64,000 nucleotides of DNA from Citrobacter freundii (GCF_011077955.1 NZ_JAALBX010000012.1:1-64000), one strand, 5' to 3'. Numbered from the stretch's first letter, positions 39,455-50,738 are shown. Notes: a model not told the origin generated them from the sequence alone. A program made the numbers and translations.

Positions 39455-40205
39455 GAGTAATCACTCCACAAAAAAGTTGATAAGTCAGCGGATACGCGCC
39501 GTCCTGCTGCGGCCAGGCCAGCGCCAACTGGTGTAACTGGCGACGGGTCAGGATCCGGTTTTCGCGCCCGTGATGCAGATGCGTGGCGCCGATGCCCTTA
39601 AGCGATTGCATGGCGCTAAGCGGATCGGCGAACAGTTCGGTTACCGGGCTTTGCTGCCATTGCAGCGCAAAAGGCGCACAGGCCGCCAGCACGGCCTCAA
39701 CGGGCAGAAACGCATTGGCATGACGGGCATTATCAACCCCGCGCCAGGCATGATGCAGCTCATGAAGCGAGCCTGCCAGAAGCGTACTGAACGCGATACG
39801 CCCGCCCGGGCGGGTGACGCGCCACAACTCGCTAATCCCCCGGGAAAGCTGGCTGCACCACTGCACCGCCAGGTTACTCCAGACCAGATCCACGCTTTCA
39901 GACGCCAGCGGCAAGTTTTCGATATCGCCCTGCTGAAAATGGTCCGCCACCTGGTTTGCCTCGGCTGTGCGCAACATGGCGTCGGAGAGATCCAGCGCGG
40001 TGACGCAACTGCCCCGCTGTTGCCAGTAACGGCTGAAATAACCGGTGCCGCAACCGGCATCAAGCACCGTTGCGTACTGCCCGTCGCCGAGAATGCGTAA
40101 TAATCGCTCGCCGCTTTCACGTTGAAAGGCGGCGTGCTTATCGTAATGGGCGGCTGCGCGCCCAAACGCGGCGGCGACGGCGGTTTTATTGACGGGTAAC
40201 GTCAT
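39447..40205 (-). CDS. bioC: Malonyl-ACP O-methyltransferase BioC
   Basis: The 252-residue SAM-dependent methyltransferase (251 in E. coli) masks the malonyl-ACP carboxyl group so that fatty acid synthesis can make pimeloyl-ACP methyl ester. [12 protein letters not shown] is the SAM-binding motif, and SNLAVQWC and [14 protein letters not shown] are family stretches. ATG 40205 ([18 protein letters not shown]) aligns with the E. coli N-terminus and overlaps the end of bioF by 20 bases. The partner esterase bioH is not in this window, as in E. coli. Confidence 0.94.
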   Translation of the reverse strand: MTLPVNKTAVAAAFGRAAAHYDKHAAFQRESGERLLRILGDGQYATVLDAGCGTGYFSRYWQQRGSCVTALDLSDAMLRTAEANQVADHFQQGDIENLPLASESVDLVWSNLAVQWCSQLSRGISELWRVTRPGGRIAFSTLLAGSLHELHHAWRGVDNARHANAFLPVEAVLAACAPFALQWQQSPVTELFADPLSAMQSLKGIGATHLHHGRENRILTRRQLHQLALAWPQQDGAYPLTYQLFCGVITRE

Positions 40206-41331
40206 AAAGCGCCTCCAGCAGAGCGTCAATATCCCGCTCGTCGTGCGCCGCGCTAAGGGTGACGCGCAACCTGGCGCTGCCCGGCGGCACCGTGGGCGGG
40301 CGAATCGCGCTTATCCACATTCCGCGCTCGCGCAGCCGGGCGGCGAGGTGCAACGTGTGGTGATTATCACCGACAATAATGGGCTGGATAGCGGTGGTCG
40401 ATGCGGCGAGCGACAACGGGATCCCGGCCATCTGGCTGCGGAAATAAGCGATATGACGGCGCAGCGTAGCGCGTTGCGCCTCAGCTTGCTGGATAACCGT
40501 CACTGCGGTTTGCAAGGCATACGCCTGGGCCGGCGGCATCGCGGTGCTGTAAATCAGATGGCGGGCAAATTGCAGCAGATAATCGGCAATATCCTCACTG
40601 CACAATACCGCCGCGCCAGAAAGACCAAAGGCTTTGCCGAACGTCACTACCAGGATATCGGGTTTAACCCCGGCCGCCGCACAACTGCCGCGCCCGTCCT
40701 CCCCCAGCACGCCGATGCCGTGGGCGTCGTCCACCATAAGCAGCGCGTTGTGTTTCGCCGCAGCAATCTCCGCCAGCGGCGCGCAATCGCCATCCATACT
40801 GAAGACGCCTTCGGTCACCACCAGTTGCTGGCCCTGAAGCGGTTTTTCCAGCAAAGTTTTAAGAGCATCCACATCGTTATGGTGAAAGCGGCGCAGCGTC
40901 GCCGGGCTTAAACTGGCGGCTTCCAGTAGCGAGGCGTGGCTAAGCCTGTCGGCGACAATCCAGTCTTCTTTTTGCATTAAGGCGCTTATCACCGCCTGAT
41001 TAGCCGAAAACCCGGAAATAAACAGCAACGCACGCGGATAGCCCAGCCACTGCGCCAGTGTCTGTTCCAGTTGGTGGTGCGCCTGATGAAATCCGGTCAC
41101 ATGTCCAGACCCCCCGCTGCCCACGCCATAGCGCTGCGCGCCCTGCTGCCAGGCCTGAACAATGGCCGGATGACGGCTTAACCCCAGATAGTCATTACCC
41201 GAAAAATTACGATAACGCACACCCTGATGGATAAATCCCGCCGCGTCGCACTCCCCGACGATGCGGGTGCGAAACGCCTGTTCTGCCCGGCGCTTGTCTT
41301 GCGCGGTGGTGATGCGCTGCTGCCAGGTCAT
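40186..41331 (-). CDS. bioF: 8-amino-7-oxononanoate synthase BioF
   Basis: This 381-residue PLP-dependent enzyme (384 in E. coli) condenses pimeloyl-ACP with alanine. Signature stretches are [23 protein letters not shown], the aspartate of [17 protein letters not shown] and the PLP lysine in [12 protein letters not shown]. It starts inside the bioB stop codon (ATGA) and overlaps bioC. The N-terminal 35 residues differ from E. coli more than the rest. Confidence 0.95.
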   Translation of the reverse strand: MTWQQRITTAQDKRRAEQAFRTRIVGECDAAGFIHQGVRYRNFSGNDYLGLSRHPAIVQAWQQGAQRYGVGSGGSGHVTGFHQAHHQLEQTLAQWLGYPRALLFISGFSANQAVISALMQKEDWIVADRLSHASLLEAASLSPATLRRFHHNDVDALKTLLEKPLQGQQLVVTEGVFSMDGDCAPLAEIAAAKHNALLMVDDAHGIGVLGEDGRGSCAAAGVKPDILVVTFGKAFGLSGAAVLCSEDIADYLLQFARHLIYSTAMPPAQAYALQTAVTVIQQAEAQRATLRRHIAYFRSQMAGIPLSLAASTTAIQPIIVGDNHHTLHLAARLRERGMWISAIRPPTVPPGSARLRVTLSAAHDERDIDALLEALYDVTRQ

Positions 41332-42368
41332 ACCGCCGCCGCGTTGTAGTAATCATCGGTATCCGGCGTCTTAAGCTGCGCTTCAAGCCGCTGTTGCTGC
41401 TCGTTATCGCCCAGCAATACCGCCGTTTGTTCGGGGTTGATCCCTAATTTGCGGAACAGTTGCAGATCTTTATCTTCTTCAGGGTTTGGCGTCGTCAGCA
41501 GTTTGCAGCCGTAGAAAATGGAGTTCGCGCCCGCCATAAAACACATCGCCTGGGTCTGCTCGTTCATCTGCTCGCGACCGGCGGACAAGCGCACAAAAGA
41601 GGTCGGCATCATGATACGCGCCACGGCGATAGTGCGGATAAAATCAAACGCGTCGACATCATCGTTATCCGCAAGCGGCGTGCCCTTCACTTTCACCAGC
41701 ATGTTGATGGGCACGCTTTCCGGCGGGGTCGGCAGATTCGCCAGTTGCAGTAATAATCCCGCCCGATCGCTAACGGTTTCCCCAAGGCCGACGATGCCGC
41801 CGGAGCACACTTTGATCCCGGCTTCACGTACGGTGTCCAGGGTATCAAGACGCTCCTGATAACTGCGGGTAGTGATGATATTGCCGTAAAACTCCGGCGA
41901 GGTGTCGAGGTTATGGTTGTAGTAATCAAGCCCCGCCGTGGCCAGACGTTGGGCCTGTGAATCCGACAGCGTACCGAGCGTCATACAGGCTTCCAGCCCC
42001 AGGGATTTGACGCCTTCCACCATCTGCTCCAGATACGGCATATCGCGCTCATGCGGGTTTTTCCAGGCCGCCCCCATGCAAAAACGTGTCGAACCGGCAG
42101 CTTTGGCTTTCCGCGCCGATTCCAGTACCTGCTCCACTTCCATCAGCTTTTCGGCTTCAAGCCCGGTTTTGTAACGCGAGCTTTGCGGGCAATATTTGCA
42201 GTCTTCCGGGCAAGCGCCGGTTTTAATCGACAACAAGGTACTGACCTGCACCTCGCGAGGATTGAAGTGCTGACGGTGAACGGTCTGCGCCTCAAACAGC
42301 AAGTCGAGGAGGGGTTTATCAAACAATGCAGTGACTTGCAACAATGTCCAGCGTGGGGAATCCGCCAT
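41328..42368 (-). CDS. bioB: Biotin synthase BioB
   Basis: The 346-residue radical-SAM enzyme has the E. coli length and inserts sulfur into dethiobiotin. The SAM-cluster cysteines are C53, C57 and C60 (ACPEDCKYC). The second, sacrificial [2Fe-2S] cluster uses cysteines in ARFCMGAAW-like and ACMTLGTL segments and the arginine of FVRLSAGR. It heads bioBFCD and is divergent from bioA across the BirA operator. Confidence 0.97.
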   Translation of the reverse strand: MADSPRWTLLQVTALFDKPLLDLLFEAQTVHRQHFNPREVQVSTLLSIKTGACPEDCKYCPQSSRYKTGLEAEKLMEVEQVLESARKAKAAGSTRFCMGAAWKNPHERDMPYLEQMVEGVKSLGLEACMTLGTLSDSQAQRLATAGLDYYNHNLDTSPEFYGNIITTRSYQERLDTLDTVREAGIKVCSGGIVGLGETVSDRAGLLLQLANLPTPPESVPINMLVKVKGTPLADNDDVDAFDFIRTIAVARIMMPTSFVRLSAGREQMNEQTQAMCFMAGANSIFYGCKLLTTPNPEEDKDLQLFRKLGINPEQTAVLLGDNEQQQRLEAQLKTPDTDDYYNAAAV

Positions 42369-42414
42369 CTTGCTTCTCCAAAAATGTGTTGCTTCTTATC
42401 GGTTCGGTGTAGAC

Positions 42415-42449
42415 TCGTAAACCTAATTCTTTTTAAAATGGTTTACAAG
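42415..42449. promoter_or_regulatory. BirA operator between bioB and bioA
   Basis: TCGTAAACC and GGTTTACAA are inverted around a 16-base AT-rich spacer, matching the biotin operator bound by BirA-biotinyl-AMP. The operator overlaps both divergent promoters, and its right end is two bases before the bioA ATG. Confidence 0.92.
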
Positions 42450-42451
42450 TC

Positions 42452-43741
42452 ATGATAACGCAACAGGACCTCGCCTTCGATCGACAGCATATCTGGCACC
42501 CCTATACGTCAATGACCCAGCCACTGCCGATCTATCCGGTAGTGCGGGCAGACGGGTGCGAACTGGAACTGGCGAGCGGCGAGCGACTTGTGGATGGAAT
42601 GTCATCATGGTGGGCGGCTATCCATGGCTATAACCATCCGCGTCTGAATGCGGCGATGAAACGTCAGATTGATGAGATGTCCCACGTCATGTTCGGCGGC
42701 ATCACGCACCCGAGCGCCGTGGCGCTGTGCCGCAAACTGGTCGCGATGACGCCCGCCGCGCTGGAATGTGTGTTCCTGGCGGACTCGGGATCGGTTGCGG
42801 TGGAAGTGGCGATGAAAATGGCGTTGCAGTACTGGCATGCCAAAGGCGAGTCGCGCCAGCGATTTTTAACGTTCCGCCACGGCTACCATGGCGATACCTT
42901 CGGCGCGATGTCGGTGTGCGATCCCGATAACTCAATGCACAGTTTGTGGAAAGGCTATCTGCCGGACAATCTGTTCGCCCCTGCCCCACAAAGCCGTTTC
43001 GGCGAAGCGTTCGATGAGCGCGATATCGCGCCGTTTGCCCGCCTGATGGCAGCTCATCGCCATGAGATTGCCGCCATTATCCTTGAACCCATCGTGCAGG
43101 GAGCCGGGGGCATGCGCTTTTATCACCCCGAGTGGCTTACGCGCATCCGTAAGATGTGTGACCGCGAAGGGATCCTGCTGATTGCCGATGAGATAGCCAC
43201 CGGTTTGGGTCGCAGCGGTAAACTTTTCGCCTGCGAACACGCGGGCATTACGCCGGATATTCTCTGCCTTGGCAAAGCGTTAACCGGCGGTACCATGACG
43301 CTCTCCGCCACACTGACGACCCGCCAGGTCGCGAATACCATCAGCGACGGCGAGGCGGGCTGCTTTATGCATGGCCCGACGTTTATGGGCAATCCTCTGG
43401 CGTGCGCCGTGGCGACGGAAAGCCTGGCAATACTGGAAACCGACGCCTGGCGCGCGCAGGTTTCCGCAATTGAAACGCAGCTTAACGCGCAGCTCGCGCC
43501 GTGCCGGGAATCGGCTCAGGTGGCGGATGTGCGGGTGCTGGGCGCGATTGGGGTGGTGGAAACCCACGCCCCGGTGGATATGGCGCGATTACAGAAGTTC
43601 TTTGTTGAACAGGGCGTGTGGATCCGCCCCTTTGGCCGACTGATCTATCTGATGCCCCCGTATGTGATAACCCCGGACCACCTCAGTCGGTTAACTACCG
43701 CCGTGGTAAACGCCGTTAACGACCCGACGCTGTTTCGCTAA
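42452..43741 (+). CDS. bioA: Adenosylmethionine-8-amino-7-oxononanoate aminotransferase BioA
   Basis: The 429-residue class III PLP aminotransferase has the E. coli BioA length and makes 7,8-diaminopelargonic acid using SAM as amino donor. Motifs are DGMSSWWAAIHGYNHP, the cofactor aspartate in LIADEIATG and the PLP lysine in LCLGKALTGG. The start codon lies just beyond the BirA operator, with almost no leader. No ribosome-binding site stronger than the AAAATGG region is visible, similar to E. coli. Confidence 0.97.
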   Translation: MITQQDLAFDRQHIWHPYTSMTQPLPIYPVVRADGCELELASGERLVDGMSSWWAAIHGYNHPRLNAAMKRQIDEMSHVMFGGITHPSAVALCRKLVAMTPAALECVFLADSGSVAVEVAMKMALQYWHAKGESRQRFLTFRHGYHGDTFGAMSVCDPDNSMHSLWKGYLPDNLFAPAPQSRFGEAFDERDIAPFARLMAAHRHEIAAIILEPIVQGAGGMRFYHPEWLTRIRKMCDREGILLIADEIATGLGRSGKLFACEHAGITPDILCLGKALTGGTMTLSATLTTRQVANTISDGEAGCFMHGPTFMGNPLACAVATESLAILETDAWRAQVSAIETQLNAQLAPCRESAQVADVRVLGAIGVVETHAPVDMARLQKFFVEQGVWIRPFGRLIYLMPPYVITPDHLSRLTTAVVNAVNDPTLFR

Positions 43742-43805
43742 TTTGAGCCAGATTCACTACACTTCGTGAAATGAAATTTAAGTGAGAACAGGCTAAGGAG
43801 CCCTT

Positions 43806-44282
43806 ATGAAATTATTCAGTCGGGACATAGCGGAGGGCGAAAAACTCCCGTTACGCCACGTGTTTAACGGCATGGGCTACGAAGGCGATAACATTTCGCC
43901 GCACCTGGAATGGGATGACGTCCCGTCCGGGACCAAAAGCTTCGTCGTCACCTGCTACGACCCGGACGCGCCAACCGGTTCAGGCTGGTGGCATTGGGTC
44001 GTCGCGAATTTACCGGCGGATACGCGCGTCTTGCCGCAGGGAGCAGGCTCAGGCCAGGCGGCATTGCCGGAAGGCGCTGTGCAGGCGCGCACTGATTTTG
44101 GGAAAAGCGGCTATGGCGGCGCCGCGCCGCCGAAAGGCGAAACCCACCGCTATATTTTTACGGTACATGCGCTCGATGTGGAACGCATTGAGGTGGATGA
44201 AGAAACCAGCGGCGCGATGGTCGGCTTTAACGTTCATTTTCATACGCTTGGCAACGCGTCGCTGACGGCGATGTATGTGTAG
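43806..44282 (+). CDS. ybhB: PEBP/RKIP-family protein YbhB
   Basis: The 158-residue protein equals E. coli YbhB in length. It belongs to the phosphatidylethanolamine-binding/Raf-kinase-inhibitor family (UPF0098). YDPDAPTGSGWWHW forms the anion-binding pocket, and GYGGAAPPKGETHRY is the second family motif. There is no signal peptide, so it is cytoplasmic. Its physiological role is not known. AAGGAG precedes the ATG. In E. coli the lambda attachment site is the next landmark; here the hut cluster comes in between. Confidence 0.93.
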   Translation: MKLFSRDIAEGEKLPLRHVFNGMGYEGDNISPHLEWDDVPSGTKSFVVTCYDPDAPTGSGWWHWVVANLPADTRVLPQGAGSGQAALPEGAVQARTDFGKSGYGGAAPPKGETHRYIFTVHALDVERIEVDEETSGAMVGFNVHFHTLGNASLTAMYV

Positions 44283-44283
44283 C

Positions 44284-44310
44284 AAAACGGCGGCATAACG
44301 CCGCCGTTTT
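44284..44310. terminator. Shared ybhB/hutH terminator
   Basis: AAAACGGCGGC and GCCGCCGTTTT form an eleven-base-pair stem with A and T tracts on the two sides. It ends both convergent genes. Confidence 0.9.
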
Positions 44311-44312
44311 GG

Positions 44313-45833
44313 TTAGAGAAAATCAGGCAGTAACGCCGCCAGGCGGCGCTGGCTAAGGAGTGCTATCGCCGCCTCGATATCTGGCGCGAAATAGCGATCC
44401 CGCTCGTAGTACGCCACCTTATCACGAAGAATATGGCGCGCTTTTTCCAGAATCGGGCTGGATTTTAGCCCTTCACGCAAATCTATCCCCTGGCAGGCCG
44501 CCAGCCACTCGACAGCCAGCACGCCGCGGGTGTTGCTGGCCATCTCCCACAGTCGGCGTCCGGCGGCAGGCGCCATGGAAACATGATCTTCCTGGTTTGC
44601 AGACGTTGGCAGACTGTCCACGCTTGAGGGATGCGCCAGCGCTTTGTTTTCGCTGGCAAGCGCCGCCGCAGTCACCTGCGCAATCATAAACCCGGAATTC
44701 ACCCCGCCGTTTTTCACCAGAAATGGCGGCAGTTGCGACATGTGTTTATCCATCATCAGCGCAATGCGTCGCTCGGACAGCGCGCCGATCTCCGCCAGCG
44801 CCAGCGCGAGATTATCAGCGGCCATCGCTACCGGTTCGGCATGGAAGTTACCGCCGGAAATCACCTCCTGCTCTTCGGCGAACACCAGTGGGTTATCCGA
44901 TACCGCGTTGGCTTCAATCAGTAAAACCTCCGCCGCCTGACGCATCTGGGTCAGACACGCGCCCATCACCTGCGGCTGGCAGCGCAGCGAATACGGATCC
45001 TGCACTTTTTCGCAATTGTGATGGGACTGGGCAATCTCGCTGTCGTCGGTTAATACGTGGCGGTAGAGCGCCGCGCTGTCGATTTGCCCTTTCTGGCCGC
45101 GCACCGCGTGAATGCGGGCGTCAAACGGTCGCCGCGAACCCAGTACCGCTTCGGTCGTCAGCGCGCCGCTCACCACGGCGGAGGCAAACAGATCTTCGGC
45201 TTCAAACAGGCCGCGCAAGGCAAAAGCGGTTGACGCCTGGGTACCGTTAAGCAGCGCTAAGCCCTCTTTCGCTGCCAGGGTGATGGGCGAAAGGCCAGCT
45301 TTGGATAACGCCTCAACGGCGGGTAGCCATTCCCCCTGATAACGCGCCTGCCCTTCGCCGAGAAGCGTCAGCGACATATGCGCCAGCGGAGCCAGATCGC
45401 CGCTCGCGCCCACGGAGCCTTTGGCTGGAATACGCGGCCAGACCTCGGCATTCACCAGCGCCACAAGCGCCTGAATAACGTCAAGGCGAATGCCGGAATA
45501 GCCCCGCGCCAGGCTGTTGATTTTCAGCACCAGGATAAGACGAACCAGCGCGTCATCCAGCGCCTCGCCCACCCCTGCCGCATGGGAGAGCACCAGTGAA
45601 CGCTGGAGGTTTTCCAGATCGTCGCTGGCGATACGGGTTGAGGCCAGAAGCCCAAAGCCGGTGTTGATGCCATAGGCTGTGCGGCCTTCGGCGAGAATAT
45701 CGTTCACGCATGCAACGCTTCGGTTGATGTCGTCGAACGCGCCCTCATCAAGTTCAATACGAACCGGCGCGCTATAAATCTGGCGAAGCTCCGCCAGGCT
45801 CAGTTGGCCGGGCGTTAGGCGAAACGTACGCAT
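44313..45833 (-). CDS. hutH: Histidine ammonia-lyase HutH
   Basis: The 506-residue enzyme deaminates histidine to urocanate, the first step of histidine use. The prosthetic MIO group forms from the Ala-Ser-Gly triad in [12 protein letters not shown] near residue 142. Other family stretches are [20 protein letters not shown] and [11 protein letters not shown]. Its start overlaps the hutU stop, so hutU-hutH form one unit read leftward. Length is typical of enterobacterial HutH. Confidence 0.96.
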   Translation of the reverse strand: MRTFRLTPGQLSLAELRQIYSAPVRIELDEGAFDDINRSVACVNDILAEGRTAYGINTGFGLLASTRIASDDLENLQRSLVLSHAAGVGEALDDALVRLILVLKINSLARGYSGIRLDVIQALVALVNAEVWPRIPAKGSVGASGDLAPLAHMSLTLLGEGQARYQGEWLPAVEALSKAGLSPITLAAKEGLALLNGTQASTAFALRGLFEAEDLFASAVVSGALTTEAVLGSRRPFDARIHAVRGQKGQIDSAALYRHVLTDDSEIAQSHHNCEKVQDPYSLRCQPQVMGACLTQMRQAAEVLLIEANAVSDNPLVFAEEQEVISGGNFHAEPVAMAADNLALALAEIGALSERRIALMMDKHMSQLPPFLVKNGGVNSGFMIAQVTAAALASENKALAHPSSVDSLPTSANQEDHVSMAPAAGRRLWEMASNTRGVLAVEWLAACQGIDLREGLKSSPILEKARHILRDKVAYYERDRYFAPDIEAAIALLSQRRLAALLPDFL

Positions 45834-47518
45834 TATTTTTTCTCCTGGGTTGCCGCAACCATGGGTAAATTCAGGCCCTGCTCCACCGCGCAGTCGATGG
45901 CGCTTTGATAACCCGCATCGGCATGACGCATGACGCCTGTCGCCGGGTCGTTATGCAGGACGCGGGCAATACGCGCGGCGGCATCGTCCGTGCCGTCACA
46001 CACAATCACCATCCCTGCATGCTGAGAAAAACCCATACCCACACCGCCGCCGTGATGGAGCGAAACCCAGGTCGCGCCGCTGGCGGTATTTAACAGCGCA
46101 TTAAGCAGCGGCCAGTCGGAAACGGCGTCTGAACCGTCGCGCATGGCTTCGGTTTCCCGGTTGGGGCTTGCCACCGAACCCGAGTCCAGATGGTCGCGGC
46201 CAATCACAATCGGCGCGCTGACCTCGCCACGGCGCACCATTTCGTTAAACGCAAGGCCAAGTTTCTGCCGCCATTCCAGCCCCACCCAGCAGATCCGCGC
46301 CGGTAATCCCTGAAAGCTGATACGCTCGCGCGCCATGTCGAGCCAGCGATGAAGATGAACATCGTCGCTGATCAGTTCTTTTACTTTAGCGTCGGTTTTA
46401 TAAATATCGTCCGGGTCGCCGGACAGCGCGACCCAGCGAAACGGGCCAATACCGCGACAAAACAGCGGACGAATAAACGCCGGGACAAAACCGGGGAAAT
46501 CAAAGGCGTTGTCTACTCCGGTCTCTTTCGCCATCTGGCGCAGGTTATTGCCGTAGTCGAATGTCGGTACGCCCCGTTGATGAAACGCCAACATCGCCTG
46601 AACATGCTGAGCCATGGAGGCTTTGGCAGCGGCGATAACGCGCTCAGGCTCGCGTGTGCCCGCTTCCTGATACGCATCCCACGTCCAGCCCGCCGGTAAA
46701 TAACCGCGCAGCGGATCGTGGGCGCTGGTCTGGTCCGTTACCATGTCGGGCCGCACACCGCGCGCCACCAGTTCCGGGAGGATTTCCGACGCGTTGCCGC
46801 ACAGGGCAATCGACACCGCTTTGCCTTCGTCGGTATAGCGTTTAATGCGCGCCAGAGCGTCATCCAGCGATGTTGCTTGTTCATCGACATAGCGGGTGCG
46901 CAGGCGAAAATCGATACGACTCTGTTGGCATTCAATGGTTAACGAACAGGCGCCCGCAAGGGTTGCGGCCAGCGGCTGCGCGCCGCCCATGCCGCCAAGC
47001 CCTGCTGTTAAAACCCAGCGCCCCTGCAAATTGCCGTTGTAATGCTGGCGTCCGGCTTCGACAAAGGTTTCGTAGGTGCCCTGCACGATGCCCTGACTGC
47101 CGATGTAAATCCAACTACCCGCCGTCATCTGCCCGTACATCGCAAGGCCTTTGGCATCCAGCTCATTAAAGTGTTCCCAGGAGGCCCAGCGCGGCACCAG
47201 GTTCGAGTTGGCGATAAGCACGCGCGGCGCATTGCTGTGGGTAGTGAAAACCCCCACCGGCTTGCCGGACTGCACCAGCAGGGTCTGGTCGTCTTCCAGT
47301 TCTTTTAACGCCTTGACGATGGCGTCATAACATTCCCAGTTACGCGCCGCGCGTCCGATCCCGCCATACACCACCAGCGCGAGAGGGTTTTCCGCCACAT
47401 CGGGATCGAGGTTGTTCATCAACATACGCAGCGGCGCTTCGGTGAGCCAGCTTTTCGCATTCAGTGTGGAACCTCGTGGGGCGCGAATGTCACCTTCGCG
47501 GTATTTATCGTGCTGCAT
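45833..47518 (-). CDS. hutU: Urocanate hydratase HutU
   Basis: The 561-residue NAD-dependent urocanase converts urocanate to imidazolonepropionate. NAD-binding and active-site regions include [50 protein letters not shown] and [15 protein letters not shown], with the cysteine in the PARICWVG region. It is the first gene of hutUH. AAGGAG lies upstream of the ATG. Upstream are a HutC-type operator and a CRP-like site, matching the induction and catabolite control known for Klebsiella hut. Confidence 0.96.
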   Translation of the reverse strand: MQHDKYREGDIRAPRGSTLNAKSWLTEAPLRMLMNNLDPDVAENPLALVVYGGIGRAARNWECYDAIVKALKELEDDQTLLVQSGKPVGVFTTHSNAPRVLIANSNLVPRWASWEHFNELDAKGLAMYGQMTAGSWIYIGSQGIVQGTYETFVEAGRQHYNGNLQGRWVLTAGLGGMGGAQPLAATLAGACSLTIECQQSRIDFRLRTRYVDEQATSLDDALARIKRYTDEGKAVSIALCGNASEILPELVARGVRPDMVTDQTSAHDPLRGYLPAGWTWDAYQEAGTREPERVIAAAKASMAQHVQAMLAFHQRGVPTFDYGNNLRQMAKETGVDNAFDFPGFVPAFIRPLFCRGIGPFRWVALSGDPDDIYKTDAKVKELISDDVHLHRWLDMARERISFQGLPARICWVGLEWRQKLGLAFNEMVRRGEVSAPIVIGRDHLDSGSVASPNRETEAMRDGSDAVSDWPLLNALLNTASGATWVSLHHGGGVGMGFSQHAGMVIVCDGTDDAAARIARVLHNDPATGVMRHADAGYQSAIDCAVEQGLNLPMVAATQEKK

Positions 47519-47565
47519 GGCCTGCTCCTTGTATGACGGGATGACAAAACGTAGAGGACTATACT

Positions 47566-47577
47566 TGTATAGACAAA
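47566..47577. promoter_or_regulatory. HutC-type operator upstream of hutU
   Basis: TTGTATAGACAA is an inverted repeat. The reverse complement of this sequence occurs almost exactly upstream of hutI (50628-50639). It overlaps the likely -10 region of hutU, a repressing position. Confidence 0.75.
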
Positions 47578-47600
47578 TTCAAACCTTAACCGTACTCGCG

Positions 47601-47626
47601 TGATGGCCCTGTGCAGGCCATCACAA
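47601..47626. promoter_or_regulatory. Palindrome with CRP-like site upstream of hutU
   Basis: GTGATGGCC (47601-47609) and GGCCATCAC (47617-47625) form a perfect nine-base-pair stem without a T run. On the minus strand 47626-47611 reads TGTGA-TGGCCT-GCACA, matching nine of ten CRP key bases, about 40-50 bases upstream of the hutU -10. Both a CRP site and an mRNA end for hutC are possible. Confidence 0.5.
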
Positions 47627-47648
47627 AATTAACAAAATGGTTACATTA

Positions 47649-48386
47649 TCAGGACATGAATCGCCCTTGCAGGCGATAGCGCGACCCCGGGAACAACAGA
47701 CGCGCATGGGAAACGATATGGTTCACCGACCAGGTGCGGCGGCGGATCAGCAGGCACGGCTCATCGGCGTCGATATGCAGCCAGTCGCGCTCTTGCAGGC
47801 TTGCCCGCACCGCTTCGACAATATGTTCACCCTCCGTTAACGGAGCCACTTGCGACAGATAGGCGTGCGGCGTGGTGAGGGTAAAATCTTGCGCCAGATA
47901 GTGCGGCGCCGCGTGGGTATTAACTATCCGGTCTTCAATTTGCACCGGGATATCATTTTCATAATGCACCAGCAGGGAATGAAACACCGGCGTACCTTCC
48001 GCAAGCCCCAGCGCCGCGGCCTGGCGGCCATCGGCGTCAATGCGCTCCAGTAACCGCACGTCACTGCGATGGCGATGATGCCGCGCGGCAATTTCATCGG
48101 CGATGCTGCGAATCTCAAACAGCGCCGACTGGCCCTTAGGCTCGGCGACAAAAGTCCCGACCCCCTGCAAGCGCACCAGCAGCCCTTCATCGGTCAACTC
48201 GCGCAGCGCACGGTTAATGGTCATACGGCTAAAACCAAACTGCTGCACCAGTTCCGCCTCAGACGGAATGCGATCGTGCGGTTTCCAGACGCCAGCGTGA
48301 ATATTACTGCTGATGGCCTGTTTCACTTTTTCGTAAAACGGCACCGGCTCCTGAGACGTCGCCAGACGGGGTTGTGATGAAAACAT
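47649..48386 (-). CDS. hutC: GntR-family histidine-utilisation repressor HutC
   Basis: This 245-residue repressor has an N-terminal GntR winged helix (RIPSEAELVQQFGFSRMTINRALRELTDEG, residues about 40-70) and a C-terminal UTRA domain that senses urocanate. It represses hut genes until urocanate appears. It is the last gene of hutIGC, 15 bases after hutG. The two near-identical operators at 47566-47577 and 50628-50639 fit repression of both hut units, including its own. Confidence 0.94.
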   Translation of the reverse strand: MFSSQPRLATSQEPVPFYEKVKQAISSNIHAGVWKPHDRIPSEAELVQQFGFSRMTINRALRELTDEGLLVRLQGVGTFVAEPKGQSALFEIRSIADEIAARHHRHRSDVRLLERIDADGRQAAALGLAEGTPVFHSLLVHYENDIPVQIEDRIVNTHAAPHYLAQDFTLTTPHAYLSQVAPLTEGEHIVEAVRASLQERDWLHIDADEPCLLIRRRTWSVNHIVSHARLLFPGSRYRLQGRFMS

Positions 48387-48401
48387 AACGCGCGTTATTC
48401 C

Positions 48402-49373
48402 TTATCCATTTTGAGTCGCCGTATTCCAGTGGCGAACGATGTGCCACGCCAGGCGCGCCGCCACTTTCGCACCGAGAGTGTCACGGTCGTATTGCGGGTT
48501 GAATTCCACCATATCCACGGCTTGAAGTTTAGGGCTGCGGCATAACGGCTCCAGGAGCGCAAGCACCGTATCAAGCGGCACCCCAAGGCCTGCGGGCGCA
48601 GAGACCGCTGGCATTTGCCAGCCGGGCAGCGCATCCAGATCGACGGTTAAATACACTTTATCAGCCCACTCCAGCAGCGCAGCGATTTGCGCGGCCGCCT
48701 GGGGCTGTTCCGGGCGCTGGCAGTCGGTATCCCAAATGATGTTTACGTTCAGGCGCTCGGCCTCGTCGAGTAACGCCTGGGTGTTGGCGGCAGGATTCAC
48801 GCCGATGCAGGTGTAATGGAAAGGACGCCCTGACTGTTCGCAGTGCAGCGCCAGTTGGCGAAACGGCGTGCCGGATGTCGCCTGTTCTGCACGGCGTAAA
48901 TCGAGATGGGCGTCGATATTCACGATGGCGATGCGCGCGTCGGGCCAGGCGTCGAGCACCCCGCGTCCGTGGCCGAACGCGGTTTCATGACCGCCGCCGA
49001 ACACCAGCGTGCGCATGCCAGCCTGCTGGCACTGCATAACCGCCTCGCTTAACGCTTCCTGAGCGGCTTCCAGCGCGTCTGGCTCGGCGTGGATATTCCC
49101 GAGATCGACCAGGCTATCGTGTCCGCGATGGCTTGCCATATTCGCAAGGGCGCTACGGAGCGCATCCGGCCCCTGCTGCGCGCCGGGGCGACCGTGGTTG
49201 CGCTTAACGCCTTCATCGCAGGCAAAGCCCAGCAGCGCAATACCGTCGGCCTCAGGCTTAAAAACCGTGCGATGTCGGATGGTCTGAAAGAGGCGCAGCG
49301 CATTGTCGGCCTCGGCCAGATCGTTTCGTCCCTGCCATAGCGCGGCGGACGCGGGTTGCCAGAGCGTCATCAT
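48402..49373 (-). CDS. hutG: Formimidoylglutamase HutG
   Basis: The 323-residue ureohydrolase (arginase family) releases formamide from N-formimino-glutamate to yield glutamate. The binuclear manganese ligands lie in [21 protein letters not shown] and [10 protein letters not shown], with [17 protein letters not shown] near the N-terminus. It overlaps hutI by four bases. It completes the four-enzyme pathway encoded in this cluster. Confidence 0.95.
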   Translation of the reverse strand: MMTLWQPASAALWQGRNDLAEADNALRLFQTIRHRTVFKPEADGIALLGFACDEGVKRNHGRPGAQQGPDALRSALANMASHRGHDSLVDLGNIHAEPDALEAAQEALSEAVMQCQQAGMRTLVFGGGHETAFGHGRGVLDAWPDARIAIVNIDAHLDLRRAEQATSGTPFRQLALHCEQSGRPFHYTCIGVNPAANTQALLDEAERLNVNIIWDTDCQRPEQPQAAAQIAALLEWADKVYLTVDLDALPGWQMPAVSAPAGLGVPLDTVLALLEPLCRSPKLQAVDMVEFNPQYDRDTLGAKVAARLAWHIVRHWNTATQNG

Positions 49374-50608
49374 GATTGTCCCTGTGGATAATGGGCCGCA
49401 CCGCGATAGACGCGGCTGAAAAGCGGGTTTCGGCAGGGCTCGTAGACCATCTCCACCGGGTTTTCGGCATCCCAGACGATAAAGTCGGCGACGAATCCGG
49501 CAGCGAGCTGACCGTGGGTGTGCTGACGCCCCAGCGCCCTGGCGGCATGACGCGTCACGCCAGCCCAGGCCTCTTCCGGCGTCAGGCCAAACTGAACGCA
49601 GGCCATATTCATGGCCAGATGCAAACTGGCAAACGGGCTGGTGCCCGGATTGATATCGGTCGCCACCGCCATCGGAACATGATATTTGCGCAGTAAATCG
49701 ACTGGCGGACGCTGGGTTTCACGTAAAAAATAGAACGCGCCAGGTAACAGCACCGCCACCGTTCCGGCCCGTTGCAGCGCCAGCACGCCCTGCTCATCCA
49801 GATACTCAATATGATCGGCGGAAAGCCCCTTATACTGCCCCACCAGAGCGGCGCCGCCCAGATGAGAAAGCTGTTCAACATGCCCTTTTACCGGGATGCC
49901 CAGCGCCTGTGCGGCGGCAAATACCCGTTCGGTTTGCGCAAGGGTAAAGCCGACACTTTCACAAAACACATCCACCGCATCCACCAGGTGTTGTTGGCAA
50001 AGCGTGGGCAAAATCGTCTCGCAGACGTAATCAATATACCCGTCCGGGTCGCCTTTATATTCAGGCGGCGTGGCATGAGCGGCCAGTAACGTGGTGGTCA
50101 CCTCAATGGGATTTTCCGCCGCCAGTTGGCGCGCCACTCGCAGCATTTTTTCTTCACCGTCAAGATTGAGGCCATAACCCGATTTCACCTCTATTGTCGT
50201 GACCCCTTCCGCCATTAACGCCGTGAGACGCTGCTGCGCCTGCTGTTGCAAGTGCTGCGCACTCGTCCCCCGCGTAGCGTTGACGGTGGCGTTAATCCCG
50301 CCCCCCTGGGCGCTGATGTGCTGATAGGAAACGCCGTTAAGCCGCTGCTCCCATTCCTTTGCGCGGTTTCCGCCATAAACCAAATGGGTGTGGCAATCGA
50401 TAAGGCCTGGCGTGACCAGCCGGCCCTGAAGGTCGATGACCTGGCAGTGGGGATGCGTGAGCGCAGGCGTCAAGGCAACAATAGCGCCGTCGCGAACCAA
50501 TAAATCGTGATGTTCCAGCAGGCCATACGGCGTGTCGATAGCCGGATTGAGCGTCGCAATGCGCCCGTTGCGCCAGATAACATCACCGGGAAGCAGGGTT
50601 GAGGTCAT
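49370..50608 (-). CDS. hutI: Imidazolonepropionase HutI
   Basis: The 412-residue amidohydrolase opens imidazolonepropionate to formiminoglutamate. The metal-binding HTH lies in [17 protein letters not shown], with further ligands in [20 protein letters not shown] and [14 protein letters not shown] near the ATG at 50608 ([12 protein letters not shown]) serves ribosome binding. It is first in hutIGC and is preceded by a HutC-type operator. No histidine permease gene (hutT) is in the cluster. Confidence 0.95.
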   Translation of the reverse strand: MTSTLLPGDVIWRNGRIATLNPAIDTPYGLLEHHDLLVRDGAIVALTPALTHPHCQVIDLQGRLVTPGLIDCHTHLVYGGNRAKEWEQRLNGVSYQHISAQGGGINATVNATRGTSAQHLQQQAQQRLTALMAEGVTTIEVKSGYGLNLDGEEKMLRVARQLAAENPIEVTTTLLAAHATPPEYKGDPDGYIDYVCETILPTLCQQHLVDAVDVFCESVGFTLAQTERVFAAAQALGIPVKGHVEQLSHLGGAALVGQYKGLSADHIEYLDEQGVLALQRAGTVAVLLPGAFYFLRETQRPPVDLLRKYHVPMAVATDINPGTSPFASLHLAMNMACVQFGLTPEEAWAGVTRHAARALGRQHTHGQLAAGFVADFIVWDAENPVEMVYEPCRNPLFSRVYRGAAHYPQGQS

Positions 50609-50627
50609 GATGATCGCTTGTCATGGG

Positions 50628-50639
50628 TTGTCTATACAT
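50628..50639. promoter_or_regulatory. HutC-type operator upstream of hutI
   Basis: TTGTCTATACAT matches, in 11 of 12 bases, the reverse complement of the hutU operator. It lies 20 bases upstream of the hutI start codon. Confidence 0.75.
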
Positions 50640-50738
50640 TTATTGGCATGCGCGCCGGGTTGTCAACCTGCTGGCACGCCTGGGGCAAGAAAGCGCGGAT
50701 AAACGCAACTTTTTCGCGCTTTAGCTTTCCGTTTTAAT

